Part shown: piece by piece, positions 1 through 8,577 of the stretch
Numbering within the stretch: position 1 is the stretch's first letter
Layout of the letters: every line of letters starts with the position of its first letter
Source of the DNA: Candidatus Veblenbacteria bacterium
GTDB taxonomy: Bacteria > Patescibacteriota > Patescibacteriia > Veblenbacterales > UBA10138
Length of the DNA stretch: 44,604 nucleotides
Assembly (NCBI GenBank): GCA_030700105.1
Contig: JAUYKG010000013.1
Coordinates: 1 to 44,604 of the forward strand
Reading direction: 5' to 3'
Translations under genes and position numbers: made by a program
Notes under the pieces: model-generated
The model's database searches: none
What the model was told of the DNA's origin: nothing
Seen by the model: only the letters and a program-made list of their open reading frames with translations

Positions 1-2252
1 CTCCCTTGGGTTTCGTCCTCGTACTCGTAGGCGCACACCTGGGAGAAGTCTATGGTGGGGAAGGTGGCAGCCAGTTCTTCGTACTTTTCTTTCGTTATCT
101 CCTCGTAGGGTGCCAACTGGTACACATGCTCGTCTTTGGGCAGAAAGGAAAGCCCGCCCACCAGATTCCAGTTCTCGTACACCCAATTGCCCACCTTAAG
201 CCACTCGTCGGTGGAAACAGAAATGGTGGTGGAGGGGTTGTGCTCGGTGTAGTGCTGTTTAAGCATTTTCCAGTGGTCCAGCAAATCGAGTGCCCCCAGA
301 TCGCGCCGCACCACTGCGCCATCCGGCGCTTTCATAGGGAACTCCAGCACGTAGGTGGAGGCTTCGCCGTCCACCTGCCCCACCTCGGGGTGGTAGGGCA
401 CGTGTAGATCCTTCACCATATGGAAAAGCGGGTTGTGGCTCTCTATGCGCACGCGACGAACGTAGTACGGAGCGTGCCGAGGGTGCATGCCAGAAGAGGT
501 GTCAAAGAGCTGCGAACCGTTACCCGAGGGCTTAACGCAGGTAATGCAGGTGGAAGGGTTAATGCCAAAGCGCTTGGCGTACTCGCGGTTCACTTCCACG
601 GCGTGTGCCCTAAGCTTTTCCAAAACCTCCGGCTGCCGCACCACCGGGCAATCCCACTGGCCGGTAATGGAAACGCCCAGCAGAGCCTCTTCCTCGCAGT
701 GCTGCTGCCACTCTGGTGACAGGTACGGGAACTTTGTGAGCGAAGCCTGGTACGTGCCGAGAATAGTGGCCAGGCGAACCTTGCGCATAAGGCTTTCCTC
801 GGTATCCTCGGGCCGCGCCACCACTTCGGAGAGGTTGCAGAACTGTTTGGACTTTAAAATAATCTCGCCGCAGGGGTTGGTGCCGCTGGTGTGCGCGTCG
901 GGCGCGAACACCGGCCAACGCCGGGCCGGCAGCTGCTCTTTCAAACTGCCGCGGTTAAAAATACCCCGCTCGCCCGAGCCTGACTTTATGAGGTTCACCC
1001 ACTCGTCCAAAAAGAGCTCGAGCGAAGGCCTCTCGTTATACACGGCCGAGTTGTTGGCCATGCTGCGCTCGGGGTGCTTTAAATAGAACTGTCCGTTCTT
1101 AGCTTCGCGCATTTCGGTGTCGTCCAGGTCGGACAAAGAAATAAGTGCCGAACGCCTGACACCGCCCATAACCACTATTTCCCCTATCTTGCAGATGATG
1201 TCGTGCACGTCCAAAGTGGTGAGGTGCCGGCCTTGGCGCGCGAACATTTTGGCGCGCGAGAATTCTAGCAGGCTCTTGAGGGGCCCGGGGCCGGAAGCGC
1301 GGCCGCCCATAGTTTTAAGGCGCGAACCCTGCGCACGAATGGTGGAGTAATCAAATTCAATATCCTTACCCTGAGACCACGTGTTCAAGCCCAATACCAG
1401 AGCATCCGCCCAGCCCTCTTTGCTGTCCTTGATCTGGTGGGTGAAAAGCGTGGTGCCCATTTGCCGCTTGATGATAGGCAGCTGCTCCACGGTTTGCCGC
1501 TCCACACTGAACCCCACGCCGGTGCCGCACATGAGGATGTACATAATTTCGCCGAAATCCTGCCAGGCCGAAGGGGCCACAAAGGAGCAATTGTAGGCGC
1601 ACACATTGGTGGCCCTAGCCGCCGTACCAGCACCCCACAAGAGCCGCATGGAGCCGAGCGCTTCCATTTTGAGCATGCTGCTCCGAATTTCACTGTACTC
1701 CTCGCTCGTAAGCTTGCTACCGATCTTTTCCTCCATAAAGTCCACGTAGCGCTGTACCGTTTCCAACCAGGTTTCCCGCCGCCCTTTGTCCGGCATCCAT
1801 TTGGAATAGGTGGAGTAGTACACGAACTCCGCGAGCTGATTGCGGAAGTAGCGCTTACTCTCCTGGGCCAGCTGCTTAGCCTCTTCCGGCACCGGCCGCT
1901 CGGCCTTGCGCTGCTGCGCGTGTTCCTCGCGGTAGAGAATATAAGCCTTGGCGGTCTTAAGCCACTTGGAGTGCATGAGCGTAAGCTCCACCACGTCTTG
2001 CACCTGTTCCACTGTGGGCGTGGTGTGCCCGTCGTAAATGCGTTCCAGCTCCTCCGCTACTGCCCAGGCTAAACGCGCCGCCTCTTCGCGCGCAAATTCC
2101 CCGGTCTCGGCGCCGGCGTGAGCAATGGCCGCCACGATCTTCTTGGGATCAAAGTCCACTACGCGCCCGTCGCGCTTGGTAATGCGCGTTAACGCCACCG
2201 TGGTCGAACCGGCGGTGGTAGTTGGAGTGGAGGAACGGGCGGAGTGGGACAT
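1..2252 (-). CDS. nrdJ: Adenosylcobalamin-dependent (class II) ribonucleoside-triphosphate reductase, 3' end outside window
   Basis: Reduces ribonucleotides to deoxyribonucleotides using a B12-derived radical. About 750 residues are visible; the frame is still open at the left edge, so the C-terminal tail with its shuttle cysteines is probably missing. Residues 20-110 resemble an ATP-cone (ITKRDGRVVDFDPKKI). Then come the first redox cysteine region (VCAYNCSF, Cys222), the substrate loop MCGTGVGFSVERQ, the GGVRRSALISL segment, and the signature TNPCGEI with catalytic Cys461. A second redox Cys lies 11 residues later (QFCNL), matching the C408/C419 spacing of the Lactobacillus enzyme. It follows nrdR by 57 bp, so it is probably co-transcribed and NrdR-controlled; the ATP-cone fits allosteric regulation. 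No clear Shine-Dalgarno precedes the ATG. Family assignment is firm; the exact subgroup is inferred. Confidence 0.93.
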   Translation of the reverse strand, partial: MSHSARSSTPTTTAGSTTVALTRITKRDGRVVDFDPKKIVAAIAHAGAETGEFAREEAARLAWAVAEELERIYDGHTTPTVEQVQDVVELTLMHSKWLKTAKAYILYREEHAQQRKAERPVPEEAKQLAQESKRYFRNQLAEFVYYSTYSKWMPDKGRRETWLETVQRYVDFMEEKIGSKLTSEEYSEIRSSMLKMEALGSMRLLWGAGTAARATNVCAYNCSFVAPSAWQDFGEIMYILMCGTGVGFSVERQTVEQLPIIKRQMGTTLFTHQIKDSKEGWADALVLGLNTWSQGKDIEFDYSTIRAQGSRLKTMGGRASGPGPLKSLLEFSRAKMFARQGRHLTTLDVHDIICKIGEIVVMGGVRRSALISLSDLDDTEMREAKNGQFYLKHPERSMANNSAVYNERPSLELFLDEWVNLIKSGSGERGIFNRGSLKEQLPARRWPVFAPDAHTSGTNPCGEIILKSKQFCNLSEVVARPEDTEESLMRKVRLATILGTYQASLTKFPYLSPEWQQHCEEEALLGVSITGQWDCPVVRQPEVLEKLRAHAVEVNREYAKRFGINPSTCITCVKPSGNGSQLFDTSSGMHPRHAPYYVRRVRIESHNPLFHMVKDLHVPYHPEVGQVDGEASTYVLEFPMKAPDGAVVRRDLGALDLLDHWKMLKQHYTEHNPSTTISVSTDEWLKVGNWVYENWNLVGGLSFLPKDEHVYQLAPYEEITKEKYEELAATFPTIDFSQVCAYEYEDETQG

Positions 2253-2309
2253 AGGTGGGGTGGATAAATTTTAGGTTAGTTTATAGATACGTTTAAGGCA
2301 GTATGAGCT

Positions 2310-2777
2310 CTATGAGCGGCGGCGCGGCGAACGGCCCAGGCCCTTGAGCTCTTGAGTGAAACCTTCAACATCCTGGAAAGAACGGTACACGCTGGCAAAA
2401 CGGATGTAGGCAACCTGATCGAACCGCTTAAGATGCTTCATAACCAGTTCACCGATCTCGCGCGTGGTTAGTTCGGTCTTACGCTTACGCTGAATATCGC
2501 GCTCGATCTTTTGTACCAACGCGGTGAACTGTTCGGCGGTATAGGGGCGCTTCTCCAAACTGTGCTTAAGGCCCTGGGCCAGTTTCTCCTTACTGTAGGG
2601 CTCCCGGCGTCCGTCGCGCTTAATAACGGTGAGTTCGAGTATCTCGCCTTGTTCAACCGTGGAGAAACGAAACCCGCACTTCGTGCACTCTCGGCGGCGT
2701 CGAATAGAAAGCCCGTCGGCTGCCACCCGCGAGTCCGTAACCTTAGTGTCAAAGTAGTTGCAATACGGGCAGTGCAT
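2310..2777 (-). CDS. nrdR: Transcriptional repressor NrdR
   Basis: Nucleotide-sensing repressor of ribonucleotide reductase genes. The 155-residue product begins MHCPYC; an upstream alternative start would add seven residues that do not belong to the family. The N-terminal zinc ribbon is visible as C-x2-C (HCPYC) and a second pair in RECTKCGFRF. It is followed by an ATP-cone (residues 47-137) with VIKRDGRREPYSKEKL and the conserved VAYIRFASVYRSF segment. Length is typical. It is the first gene of a leftward operon with the class II reductase. Its promoter carries two NrdR-box-like sites, so it probably represses itself and the reductase together. Confidence 0.97.
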   Translation of the reverse strand: MHCPYCNYFDTKVTDSRVAADGLSIRRRRECTKCGFRFSTVEQGEILELTVIKRDGRREPYSKEKLAQGLKHSLEKRPYTAEQFTALVQKIERDIQRKRKTELTTREIGELVMKHLKRFDQVAYIRFASVYRSFQDVEGFTQELKGLGRSPRRRS

Positions 2778-2792
2778 AGGGCCACCCTTGGG

Positions 2793-2848
2793 ACACAAGA
2801 TGTAGTGGTCGTAAATTCAATTGTAACCCTATATGTAGTAGCGGTCAA
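2793..2848 (-). promoter_or_regulatory. nrdR-nrdJ promoter with two NrdR boxes
   Basis: On the minus strand a -35 TTGACC (2843-2848) and a -10 TACAAT (2820-2825) are separated by exactly 17 bp. The spacer holds an NrdR-box-like palindrome (core CTACATATAG, 2826-2841). A second one (core CTACATCTTG followed by TGT, 2793-2808) lies around the expected transcription start. The box starts are 33 bp apart, about three helical turns, as is usual for tandem NrdR boxes (consensus acaCwAtATaTwGtgt). Binding would block the polymerase directly. Confidence 0.82.
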
Positions 2849-2941
2849 AGGTCCAGAAAATGGAGCAAAACCTGATTTTAGTTCACCATATACGGGTGCG
2901 TTGGGCCACCTTGAGGTTTCCTTGTGTGGATAAGTTGAGCC

Positions 2942-2975
2942 AAAAAACAAAAAAACGCCGCTTACCTTAAGGGCG
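2942..2975 (-). terminator. Intrinsic terminator (minus strand)
   Basis: Read on the minus strand, CGCCCTTA-AGG-TAAG-c-GGCG forms an eight-pair stem with one bulged base and a three-base loop. It is followed directly by seven T, a G and six more T. It ends any transcript entering from the 3080-3115 promoter, before the nrdR promoter begins. Confidence 0.75.
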
Positions 2976-3080
2976 AAGTACTCCGTCCCGCTCTGGTGAG
3001 CGGGCAAGCGTCGTGAAATAGAATGAACAGGTGGCGAACCTAAATAAGCCATTGATTTTTGTTTGTTTTTAGCGCTTACA
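2956..3080 (-). ncRNA. Candidate small RNA, about 125-140 nt
   Basis: The interval between ftsZ and nrdR has no convincing gene. It does have, on the minus strand, a promoter (3087-3115), a stable hairpin CCCGCT-CACCAG-AGCGGG (2985-3002) and a strong terminator (2942-2975), in the right order for a short independent RNA. The one frame opening here (ATG at about 3051) has no ribosome binding site and no stop before the terminator, so I do not call it coding. No known RNA family was recognised. It could instead be an untranslated 3' product of the ftsZ transcript. Confidence 0.45.
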
Positions 3081-3086
3081 CTAGGA

Positions 3087-3115
3087 ATGATAGCAAAAAA
3101 ATGCCCTCGGGTCAA
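3087..3115 (-). promoter_or_regulatory. Promoter of the candidate small RNA
   Basis: Minus-strand -35 TTGACC (3110-3115), 17-bp spacer, -10 TATCAT (3087-3092). The expected start is near 3080. It lies downstream of the ftsZ stop codon, so ftsZ is not its target. Confidence 0.6.
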
Positions 3116-3182
3116 TTAACCCAGTTCAATATACTAAGTGGGTCACCCGTAAGCCCAATGAAGGGCGGTTTTCATTTTCTGG

Positions 3183-4391
3183 CTACTTCCCCAGCTTGCG
3201 GCGGATGAAGGCGGGGATATCGTAATCGTCCTCAGCCTGGTTTGCGGTATTCGCTTCCCTTAGGGGCGGTTTTGGCTTGCTGGGCGACGAGCGAAGACTG
3301 CGCTCCTGAAAAACCCCTGGCTCACTGCTCTCACGCTCGTGCTTTGGTTCCGGAGGAGTAGCCACGCGCTCTTGCCTAAGGAAGGCTGACGGAGTGTAAG
3401 GAGCGACCATTGGGGTGGCCGAGACCTTCTTGGGGGAAGAGGTTTGAGCAAAACCAGTGGCGATCACAGTTACCTTAAGCTCATCCTTCATAGCCTCATC
3501 TATCACAGCGCCGAAGATGATCTTGGCGTTGGGATCGGCCGAAGCGGTGATAATACGGGCCGCCTCGTTCACCTCGTACATAGTGAGGTCGGGTCCGCCA
3601 GTAATAGTAAAGAGGATGCCACGCGCGCCGTCTATCCCTAGTTCCAGCAGAGGAGAATCGATTGCCGCCTTAGCCGCTTCGGCCGCGCGATTCTCGCCCG
3701 ACGCAGTGCCGATACCCATTAAGGCTGAGCCAGCGCCTGACATAATAGCCTTCACATCGGCAAAGTCCACATTAATGAGCCCAGGTACCGTAACGAGTTC
3801 GGCAATTCCCTGCACGCCCTGGCGCAAGACATCATCCACAATGGAGAAGGCTTCCAAGAGTGAGGTCTTCTTATCTATTAGCTGGAGCAACCGATCGTTC
3901 GGGATAGTGATAATGGTATCAACCTTGTCCGCCAGTTCGTCCAGACCTTGCTCGGCAACAGCCTTGCGCTGAGCACCTTCAAAGCTGAACGGTTTGGTAA
4001 CCACCGCAATGGTGAGCGCGCCGGCCTCGCGCGCCAATTCCGCCACCAGCGGCCCGGCCCCTGTGCCTGTACCACCTCCCAGCCCGCAGGTAAGGAACAC
4101 CATATCAGCTCCCTTTAAAACCTCTTTAACCTCGTCCCGGCTCTCCTCGGCGGACTTTCTACCCAGCTCGGGGTCCATACCTGCCCCCAAGCCGCGCGTA
4201 GTGGCTGTGCCGATGTGGAGCTTAACTCCGGCGCGAGAATGCTGGAGTGCCTGGGCATCAGTATTAATAGCCACAAACTCAACGCCCCGGAATTTAAAGG
4301 AGATCATGCGGTTAATAGCCGCGCCGCCGGAGCCGCCTACGCCAACTACCTTAATCTTGGCCAGGGTTTCTATATCGGGCTTTACTTCCAT
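3183..4391 (-). CDS. ftsZ: Cell division protein FtsZ
   Basis: Tubulin-like GTPase that builds the division ring. The 402-residue product has the early glycine-rich loop [15 protein letters not shown], the tubulin signature [10 protein letters not shown] (about residues 107-116), the T7 synergy loop region [11 protein letters not shown], a variable proline/serine-rich linker (about 320-385) and a conserved C-terminal tail [14 protein letters not shown], which is the docking peptide for FtsA. All expected parts are present. It lies 44 bp after ftsA in the same direction, giving a normal ftsA-ftsZ division operon without the mur genes that usually precede it. Confidence 0.98.
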   Translation of the reverse strand: MEVKPDIETLAKIKVVGVGGSGGAAINRMISFKFRGVEFVAINTDAQALQHSRAGVKLHIGTATTRGLGAGMDPELGRKSAEESRDEVKEVLKGADMVFLTCGLGGGTGTGAGPLVAELAREAGALTIAVVTKPFSFEGAQRKAVAEQGLDELADKVDTIITIPNDRLLQLIDKKTSLLEAFSIVDDVLRQGVQGIAELVTVPGLINVDFADVKAIMSGAGSALMGIGTASGENRAAEAAKAAIDSPLLELGIDGARGILFTITGGPDLTMYEVNEAARIITASADPNAKIIFGAVIDEAMKDELKVTVIATGFAQTSSPKKVSATPMVAPYTPSAFLRQERVATPPEPKHERESSEPGVFQERSLRSSPSKPKPPLREANTANQAEDDYDIPAFIRRKLGK

Positions 4392-4435
4392 AGGACATTA
4401 ATAACGTAAAAATTGATAAATAGTTCTTTGTGCCC

Positions 4436-5671
4436 TTAAGGCATAAAGAACTTAGGCAAACCTTTAAGTTTAGAAAGCACCTGCGACACCGAAGAGAAAC
4501 GCGGCAAATGGAAGCCACTGGGAGCCTGGGCTTGGGCTTGGCCCCAACGCACCAAGCCGAGAGCGGTGCTGAAGGCAGGATCATTCACGCGCTCCAGCGG
4601 ACTCACCACCTCTAGCGGGTAGCCAATGGTGGCGGGTAAACGGAACTCCCGCTTGGCTACCTCAATGAGCCCCACTAGCTTCACGCCGCCGCCAGTGAGC
4701 ACTATACCTGAGGGTAATTTACCTGAGCGTTCTATTTTAATAAGTTCACGGTCCACCAGATTGAATATCTCTTCTAGGCGCGCTTCAATAATCTCCGCCA
4801 GGTGGCGGCGGCTGATAACACCTTCTTCTTGAGAGAGTTCAGCCAGGTCGATCTCCTCGCGTTTACCAACCTCCGCAGCCTGCGCGTGGCCATAATCAAT
4901 TTTTAAACGTTCCGCCACATCGATGGATGTGCGCAGACCAATGGCAATGTCATTAGTAATGTGCCCCGAACCGACCGGCAGAATGGCAGCGTGCAAGGGA
5001 TCACCATCTTCACACACCAACAAACTGGTAGTAGCGCCGCCGATGTTCACCACCGCCACACCGAGCTCTTTTTGTCGCTTGGTCACGGTAGCTTCGGCAG
5101 TGGCCAGAATCCCCAGCACCAGATCGTCGATATCCACGCCGGTACGGTACACGCACTTGGTGAGATTTTTTACCTGTGCGATTTGGCCCTCGATGATCTG
5201 TGCCTCCACTTCCAGCCTAACGCCCGTCATGCCGATAGGATCCTTAATACCCGTCTGGCCATCAACAGTGAACGAGCGGGGTAATACGTGAAGAATTTCA
5301 TAATTGGGAGGTGTGGTAACGGCCTGCGCCGCCTCCACTACCCGGCTCACGTCGTCCTCCCCTATTTCCCCGTTCGGTTTGGCTACCGCAATCACGCCGT
5401 GGCTCGATTGCGCCTGAATGTGACTGCCGTTAATTCCTACCCAGGCATGCTCCACGGGCGACCCGGTCATGCGCTCGGCCTTCTCCAGACAACTGGAAAT
5501 CGCCGAAACGGCGTCATCGATGCTCGTGACCACGCCCTTGTGTATACCCTCCGAAGGTACCTCGGCTAAACCGACCACTTGCAGCTGCTCGCCGGCATTG
5601 GCCTGAGCCACCGCTACGCGCACAGCTGTTGAGCCGATATCAAGACCGGTAATAGTAGTAACGGAAGCCAT
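4436..5671 (-). CDS. ftsA: Cell division protein FtsA
   Basis: Actin-like ATPase that ties FtsZ filaments to the membrane. The start MASVTTITGLDIGST is chosen because upstream alternatives add residues unlike the family. Visible parts are the phosphate-1 motif GLDIGSTAVRV, the SHS2/1C insertion (about 85-165), the phosphate-2 motif VNIGGATTSLLV, the adenosine motif GIVLTGGGVKLVG, and a C-terminal amphipathic segment VLSKLKGLPKFFMP that would be the membrane anchor. Length 411 is typical. It leads the ftsA-ftsZ pair from its own promoter. Confidence 0.96.
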   Translation of the reverse strand: MASVTTITGLDIGSTAVRVAVAQANAGEQLQVVGLAEVPSEGIHKGVVTSIDDAVSAISSCLEKAERMTGSPVEHAWVGINGSHIQAQSSHGVIAVAKPNGEIGEDDVSRVVEAAQAVTTPPNYEILHVLPRSFTVDGQTGIKDPIGMTGVRLEVEAQIIEGQIAQVKNLTKCVYRTGVDIDDLVLGILATAEATVTKRQKELGVAVVNIGGATTSLLVCEDGDPLHAAILPVGSGHITNDIAIGLRTSIDVAERLKIDYGHAQAAEVGKREEIDLAELSQEEGVISRRHLAEIIEARLEEIFNLVDRELIKIERSGKLPSGIVLTGGGVKLVGLIEVAKREFRLPATIGYPLEVVSPLERVNDPAFSTALGLVRWGQAQAQAPSGFHLPRFSSVSQVLSKLKGLPKFFMP

Positions 5672-5693
5672 TGAGGGGTAGATAACTCTTACC

Positions 5694-5722
5694 AGTATAG
5701 AGCCCCTGGGTACGCCTGTGAA
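5694..5722 (-). promoter_or_regulatory. ftsA promoter
   Basis: Minus-strand -35 TTCACA (5717-5722), 17-bp spacer and -10 TATACT (5694-5699), 22 bp before the ftsA ATG. No Shine-Dalgarno is evident between them. Confidence 0.65.
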
Positions 5723-5727
5723 GCCTA

Positions 5728-5757
5728 AGGGCGTGAACAATTTAATTGTTCACCCTT
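5728..5757. terminator. Strong hairpin between dgkA and ftsA
   Basis: GTGAACAAT-TTA-ATTGTTCAC (5733-5753) is a perfect nine-pair inverted repeat that extends with CCCTT/AAGGG pairing. It lies after the dgkA stop and just upstream of the ftsA -35 box. There is no T-run on the minus strand, so it may be a weak terminator, an RNA-stabilising 3' end or an operator. Confidence 0.45.
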
Positions 5758-5787
5758 TTGCACTTAATCCAGAAAAACACGGTGTGG

Positions 5788-6141
5788 CTAGGGCTGGCCA
5801 AACACGAACACAAGCAGCGCTACTGCCACTGCCCCCACAGCGACCAGCAACACCGCAGCGGCTAGGAGATTCTTTAGCACACCAACCTGTGCGGAGAGAC
5901 GCGGCTCAACCAGATCGAATAAGCGTTCTAACACGGTATTGAACGCTTCGGCGCTTAATACCACAAAAGAGACCACAATGATGAGTGCCCAAGAAACGGG
6001 ATCGAGCCTCAAGTACCAGGCCACCGCTTGTGCCACGAGCGCCGCGGCGATCTGCCAACGAAAACTCCACTCGTGGCGCCACAGGTACACAAGTCCGTGC
6101 GCCGCGTAGGTGAATTTTGGCAAGAGAGTTTGCTTCTTCAT
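5788..6141 (-). CDS. dgkA: Diacylglycerol kinase / undecaprenol kinase family protein
   Basis: Small integral membrane lipid kinase. The 117-residue sequence has three hydrophobic stretches (about 30-45, 50-68, 88-115). The family signature SAEAFNTVLERLFD corresponds to the AE-x2-N-x2-IE active-site helix. A typical N-terminal amphipathic region with the RHEWSFRWQ segment is also present. In Gram-positive-like bacteria this family recycles undecaprenol; which lipid is used here cannot be told from sequence. It overlaps the end of ybeY by four bases (ATGA), so the two are translationally coupled. Confidence 0.92.
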   Translation of the reverse strand: MKKQTLLPKFTYAAHGLVYLWRHEWSFRWQIAAALVAQAVAWYLRLDPVSWALIIVVSFVVLSAEAFNTVLERLFDLVEPRLSAQVGVLKNLLAAAVLLVAVGAVAVALLVFVFGQP

Positions 6142-6578
6142 ACCAGTTTGAGAATGGAGCGGAGGCCCAAGGCCTGATACTCCAAGGCACGCATAATACT
6201 CCGCTCGCCTGCACGCAGGTGATCGTGGCCTAAGAGGTGGAGTAACCCATGCACAAACAAGAACTCCAATTCGGCTCCGAGGCTATGGCGAGCAGTACGG
6301 GCTTGGCGCGCGGCTTGCTCCACACAAATAAAAATCTCACCCACCACCGGGGAACGCGCCTGATAGGTGAACGAGAGTACATCCGTGACACGATCATAAT
6401 GACGATAGGTGGCGTTAAGCCGCCTCATGAACAACCCCGAAACAAAAATGAGGCCTACCTCGCCCCAGCGCTTGCCCGTTAACTTCTCCACTCGAGACAG
6501 TAGCCGCCGCGCGCGCGCGCGGAAAGCGGGCGGAATGCGCATACGCGACACATTGTGGTAACTGAATGTAACTGCCAT
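6138..6578 (-). CDS. ybeY: Endoribonuclease / rRNA maturation factor YbeY
   Basis: Metal-dependent RNase involved in 16S rRNA 3'-end maturation and ribosome quality control. The 146-residue product carries the diagnostic zinc-binding motif FVHGLLHLLGHDH (about residues 109-121; H-x3-H-x5-H form) and the conserved region NATYRHYDRVTDVLSF. Length is typical. It precedes and overlaps dgkA, an arrangement common in bacteria. Confidence 0.95.
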   Translation of the reverse strand: MAVTFSYHNVSRMRIPPAFRARARRLLSRVEKLTGKRWGEVGLIFVSGLFMRRLNATYRHYDRVTDVLSFTYQARSPVVGEIFICVEQAARQARTARHSLGAELEFLFVHGLLHLLGHDHLRAGERSIMRALEYQALGLRSILKLV

Positions 6579-6611
6579 TGTCTTTTAAGTGGCGGGTAAA
6601 CCAGCGCCTTC

Positions 6612-7910
6612 CTAGATATTGCTCGGTGCCCCTTCAGGCTCCGTGGGTTGGCCCAAGGGCTGCTCGCCCGAAGCCAAGGTAAAAAGCTGTACCATAGCCT
6701 TAAAAAGCGCATAATACGAAGCGCTCTCAGCCGTACCAATATTATAGCTAACAGCAATAATACTGCGCTCGGTCGCCAGGTAGGCCGTAAGGCCGTCTGG
6801 TGCCAACGCCCACACCAAACCACCAGCTATGAGCTGCGGCACCTCTGTTGGGGCGAGGCTGGGGAACTGAGCAGCGTACCAAGCCGCGGCGGTAAGCTTG
6901 TCCGGATTACCTACCACCAATACCTCAATAAACTCAGTGCCACCTCCCCTTACCAGCACCTCAGAATCCTCTTCATCGATTGCCTCCGCCTCCCAAGACG
7001 TGGGGTAGAGTAACGTGTAGCTAAACTGTTCGTTCGTGTAACTCTTGAAGTGCGCACTCGTAATAAGCCGAGCGCTCTCACCTAGAGTTGGATCGTAACC
7101 GGAGCCAACCTCACTGCCATCGGTATAGCCATCGCCGTCGGAATCCGGCTTAGCCGCGTCCGAACCCAGCAACGGCTCTTCGGCGTCGGTGAGCCCGTCG
7201 CCGTCAACGTCAGCAGTGGGTAAGGGCGGCGTAACCGGACGTGGACCAGTTGGCGGGGCGACCGAAGAGGGCTGCTCATCTATCCCCAGCGGAGTAGCCT
7301 CGTGGTCGCCACTGCTTAAACCAGCCGTACCTTCTTCCAACCTAAAACGTAAGCTGTAGGTTGTTCCATCTAAGCTCTCAAACAAATAAGGACCACCGCC
7401 CGGCTCTGGATTGGTGGGTACCACCTCAAGGTACACCGCCCCTTGCGAAGCGCCGCTGAACCCGGCGGCCGAGAGCACGTTACTGGAACTCGTGCCGAGG
7501 ACCAACGAAAGCGGGGCAAGTGGATAACGATTATTCTCGGCAAAATAAAGTTCGAGTGCAGCTTGGATCTCTCGCACGTCACGGAAGCGCACGCGGTCAC
7601 GTTCGGCAGCCGTGACCAACTGTGTGGTTGGATTGGGGGAGGTGGGTGCGGGTGCGGGCGTAACAACTGGAGCTGGGGGTGTGGCCGGAACTTGAAGAGA
7701 ACGCCACCACATGTAACCGACCAAGCCCAGGATAGCTACCCCCAGGACAACGAGAACTATAATCAACGTACGCCGGCCCGACCCTCCACCCTTAACCTCA
7801 TTGGGCTGAAAGGCGTTCGGCATGGTGTAAATATCTCCCCACACCTCGGCCTTACCTGCTAAGGGTGGCGTAACGGGAGTGGGTGATTGATTTGATTTTA
7901 GACCAAACAC
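6612..7910 (-). CDS. Membrane-anchored protein with pseudopilin-like and thrombospondin type-3 repeat regions
   Basis: Cell-surface protein of unknown role. The start is GTG, selected by a strong Shine-Dalgarno. Order of parts: cytoplasmic proline-rich tail (1-45), one transmembrane helix (about 48-68), a proline linker, a region 100-210 resembling the head of type II/IV pseudopilins (RDVREIQAALELYFAENNRYP, then a V-P-x-N-P-x-P-GGGPY strand segment), two calcium-binding TSP3 repeats (DVDGDGLTDAEE, DSDGDGYTDGSE; about 240-275), and a C-terminal domain opening FSYTLLYPTSWEA. It forms a minus-strand cluster with the next two surface genes. The pseudopilin resemblance is inferred from motif pattern only. 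Confidence 0.8.
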   Translation of the reverse strand: MFGLKSNQSPTPVTPPLAGKAEVWGDIYTMPNAFQPNEVKGGGSGRRTLIIVLVVLGVAILGLVGYMWWRSLQVPATPPAPVVTPAPAPTSPNPTTQLVTAAERDRVRFRDVREIQAALELYFAENNRYPLAPLSLVLGTSSSNVLSAAGFSGASQGAVYLEVVPTNPEPGGGPYLFESLDGTTYSLRFRLEEGTAGLSSGDHEATPLGIDEQPSSVAPPTGPRPVTPPLPTADVDGDGLTDAEEPLLGSDAAKPDSDGDGYTDGSEVGSGYDPTLGESARLITSAHFKSYTNEQFSYTLLYPTSWEAEAIDEEDSEVLVRGGGTEFIEVLVVGNPDKLTAAAWYAAQFPSLAPTEVPQLIAGGLVWALAPDGLTAYLATERSIIAVSYNIGTAESASYYALFKAMVQLFTLASGEQPLGQPTEPEGAPSNI

Positions 7911-7919
7911 GCTACTTAA

Positions 7920-7926
7920 CCTCCTT
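7920..7926 (-). promoter_or_regulatory. Shine-Dalgarno that fixes a GTG start
   Basis: AAGGAGG lies nine bases before the GTG at 7910. The next ATG is 29 codons further in, so this site argues for the GTG. Strong Shine-Dalgarno sequences are rare in this window. Confidence 0.7.
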
Positions 7927-7939
7927 AATGCTTGAGCTA

Positions 7940-8524
7940 CTACTGATTCGGCAACTCTAAAATACGGCCGGGGCCGGTGGGGCTGTACCCGTTCCTCACC
8001 TCTTCGCCGTCGCCGTACCCGTCGCCGTCCGTATCGAACTGCAAAGGGTTGGACTGGTAAATGCTCAGCTCTTCGTAATCAAACAAACCATCTTCATCAC
8101 TATCCGCCCGCCGCGGATCCGTGCCGCGCTCAAGCTCCTCGACATCAGTCAAACGATCACCATCCGTGTCGGTAGAAGCGTTCGGTGCAGGAGTAGGTTC
8201 GGTGTTCACTGGCTGAACCGGGGTTTGGTCTGCGGGCTGCGACGTCTCGTTGAGCGGTGCCGGAACAGGCTCGCTCCCCCAACGCACCCACAGGTACCAA
8301 GCGCCAGCGCCGATTACTAATACCAATACAGCCAGCGCCAACCATTTGAGCCACGAATGCGAAGAATGGCGCTCACCCATTGGCATAGTGAGCGGCGCCT
8401 CGAGGACTGGGCCCGAGGCTAAGGTTTCGGGCTGAGGTTTAGACAAGGACGAAACCCCCTCAGCTGGGGCGAAAATATCCTCTACGGGTTTGGTTGATGG
8501 GGTGCCTGGTGGTTGATCAAACAT
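7940..8524 (-). CDS. Membrane-anchored thrombospondin type-3 repeat protein
   Basis: Unknown surface protein of 194 residues. A cytoplasmic proline-rich N-terminus is followed by one transmembrane helix (about 63-86, WLALAVLVLVIGAGAWYLW) and a proline/threonine linker. Three calcium-binding TSP3-type repeats follow (DTDGDRLTDVEE, DSDEDGLFDYEE, DTDGDGYGDGEE; about 118-185). The layout matches the neighbouring 432-residue protein without its pseudopilin-like and C-terminal regions, so the two may be related. It probably shares a transcript with both neighbours. The function is not recognised; a calcium-rigidified stalk or spacer is likely. Confidence 0.85.
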   Translation of the reverse strand: MFDQPPGTPSTKPVEDIFAPAEGVSSLSKPQPETLASGPVLEAPLTMPMGERHSSHSWLKWLALAVLVLVIGAGAWYLWVRWGSEPVPAPLNETSQPADQTPVQPVNTEPTPAPNASTDTDGDRLTDVEELERGTDPRRADSDEDGLFDYEELSIYQSNPLQFDTDGDGYGDGEEVRNGYSPTGPGRILELPNQ

Positions 8525-8577
8525 ATATGAAAGTGTTAGCTAGGTAAACGTAGCACGTTTGTTCCTCAATCTCAATC

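Noticed and set aside
2468-3115. Long minus-strand frame overlapping nrdR and the ftsZ-nrdR gap
   Set aside because: It runs through nrdR in another frame and through two promoters and a terminator; no start signal.
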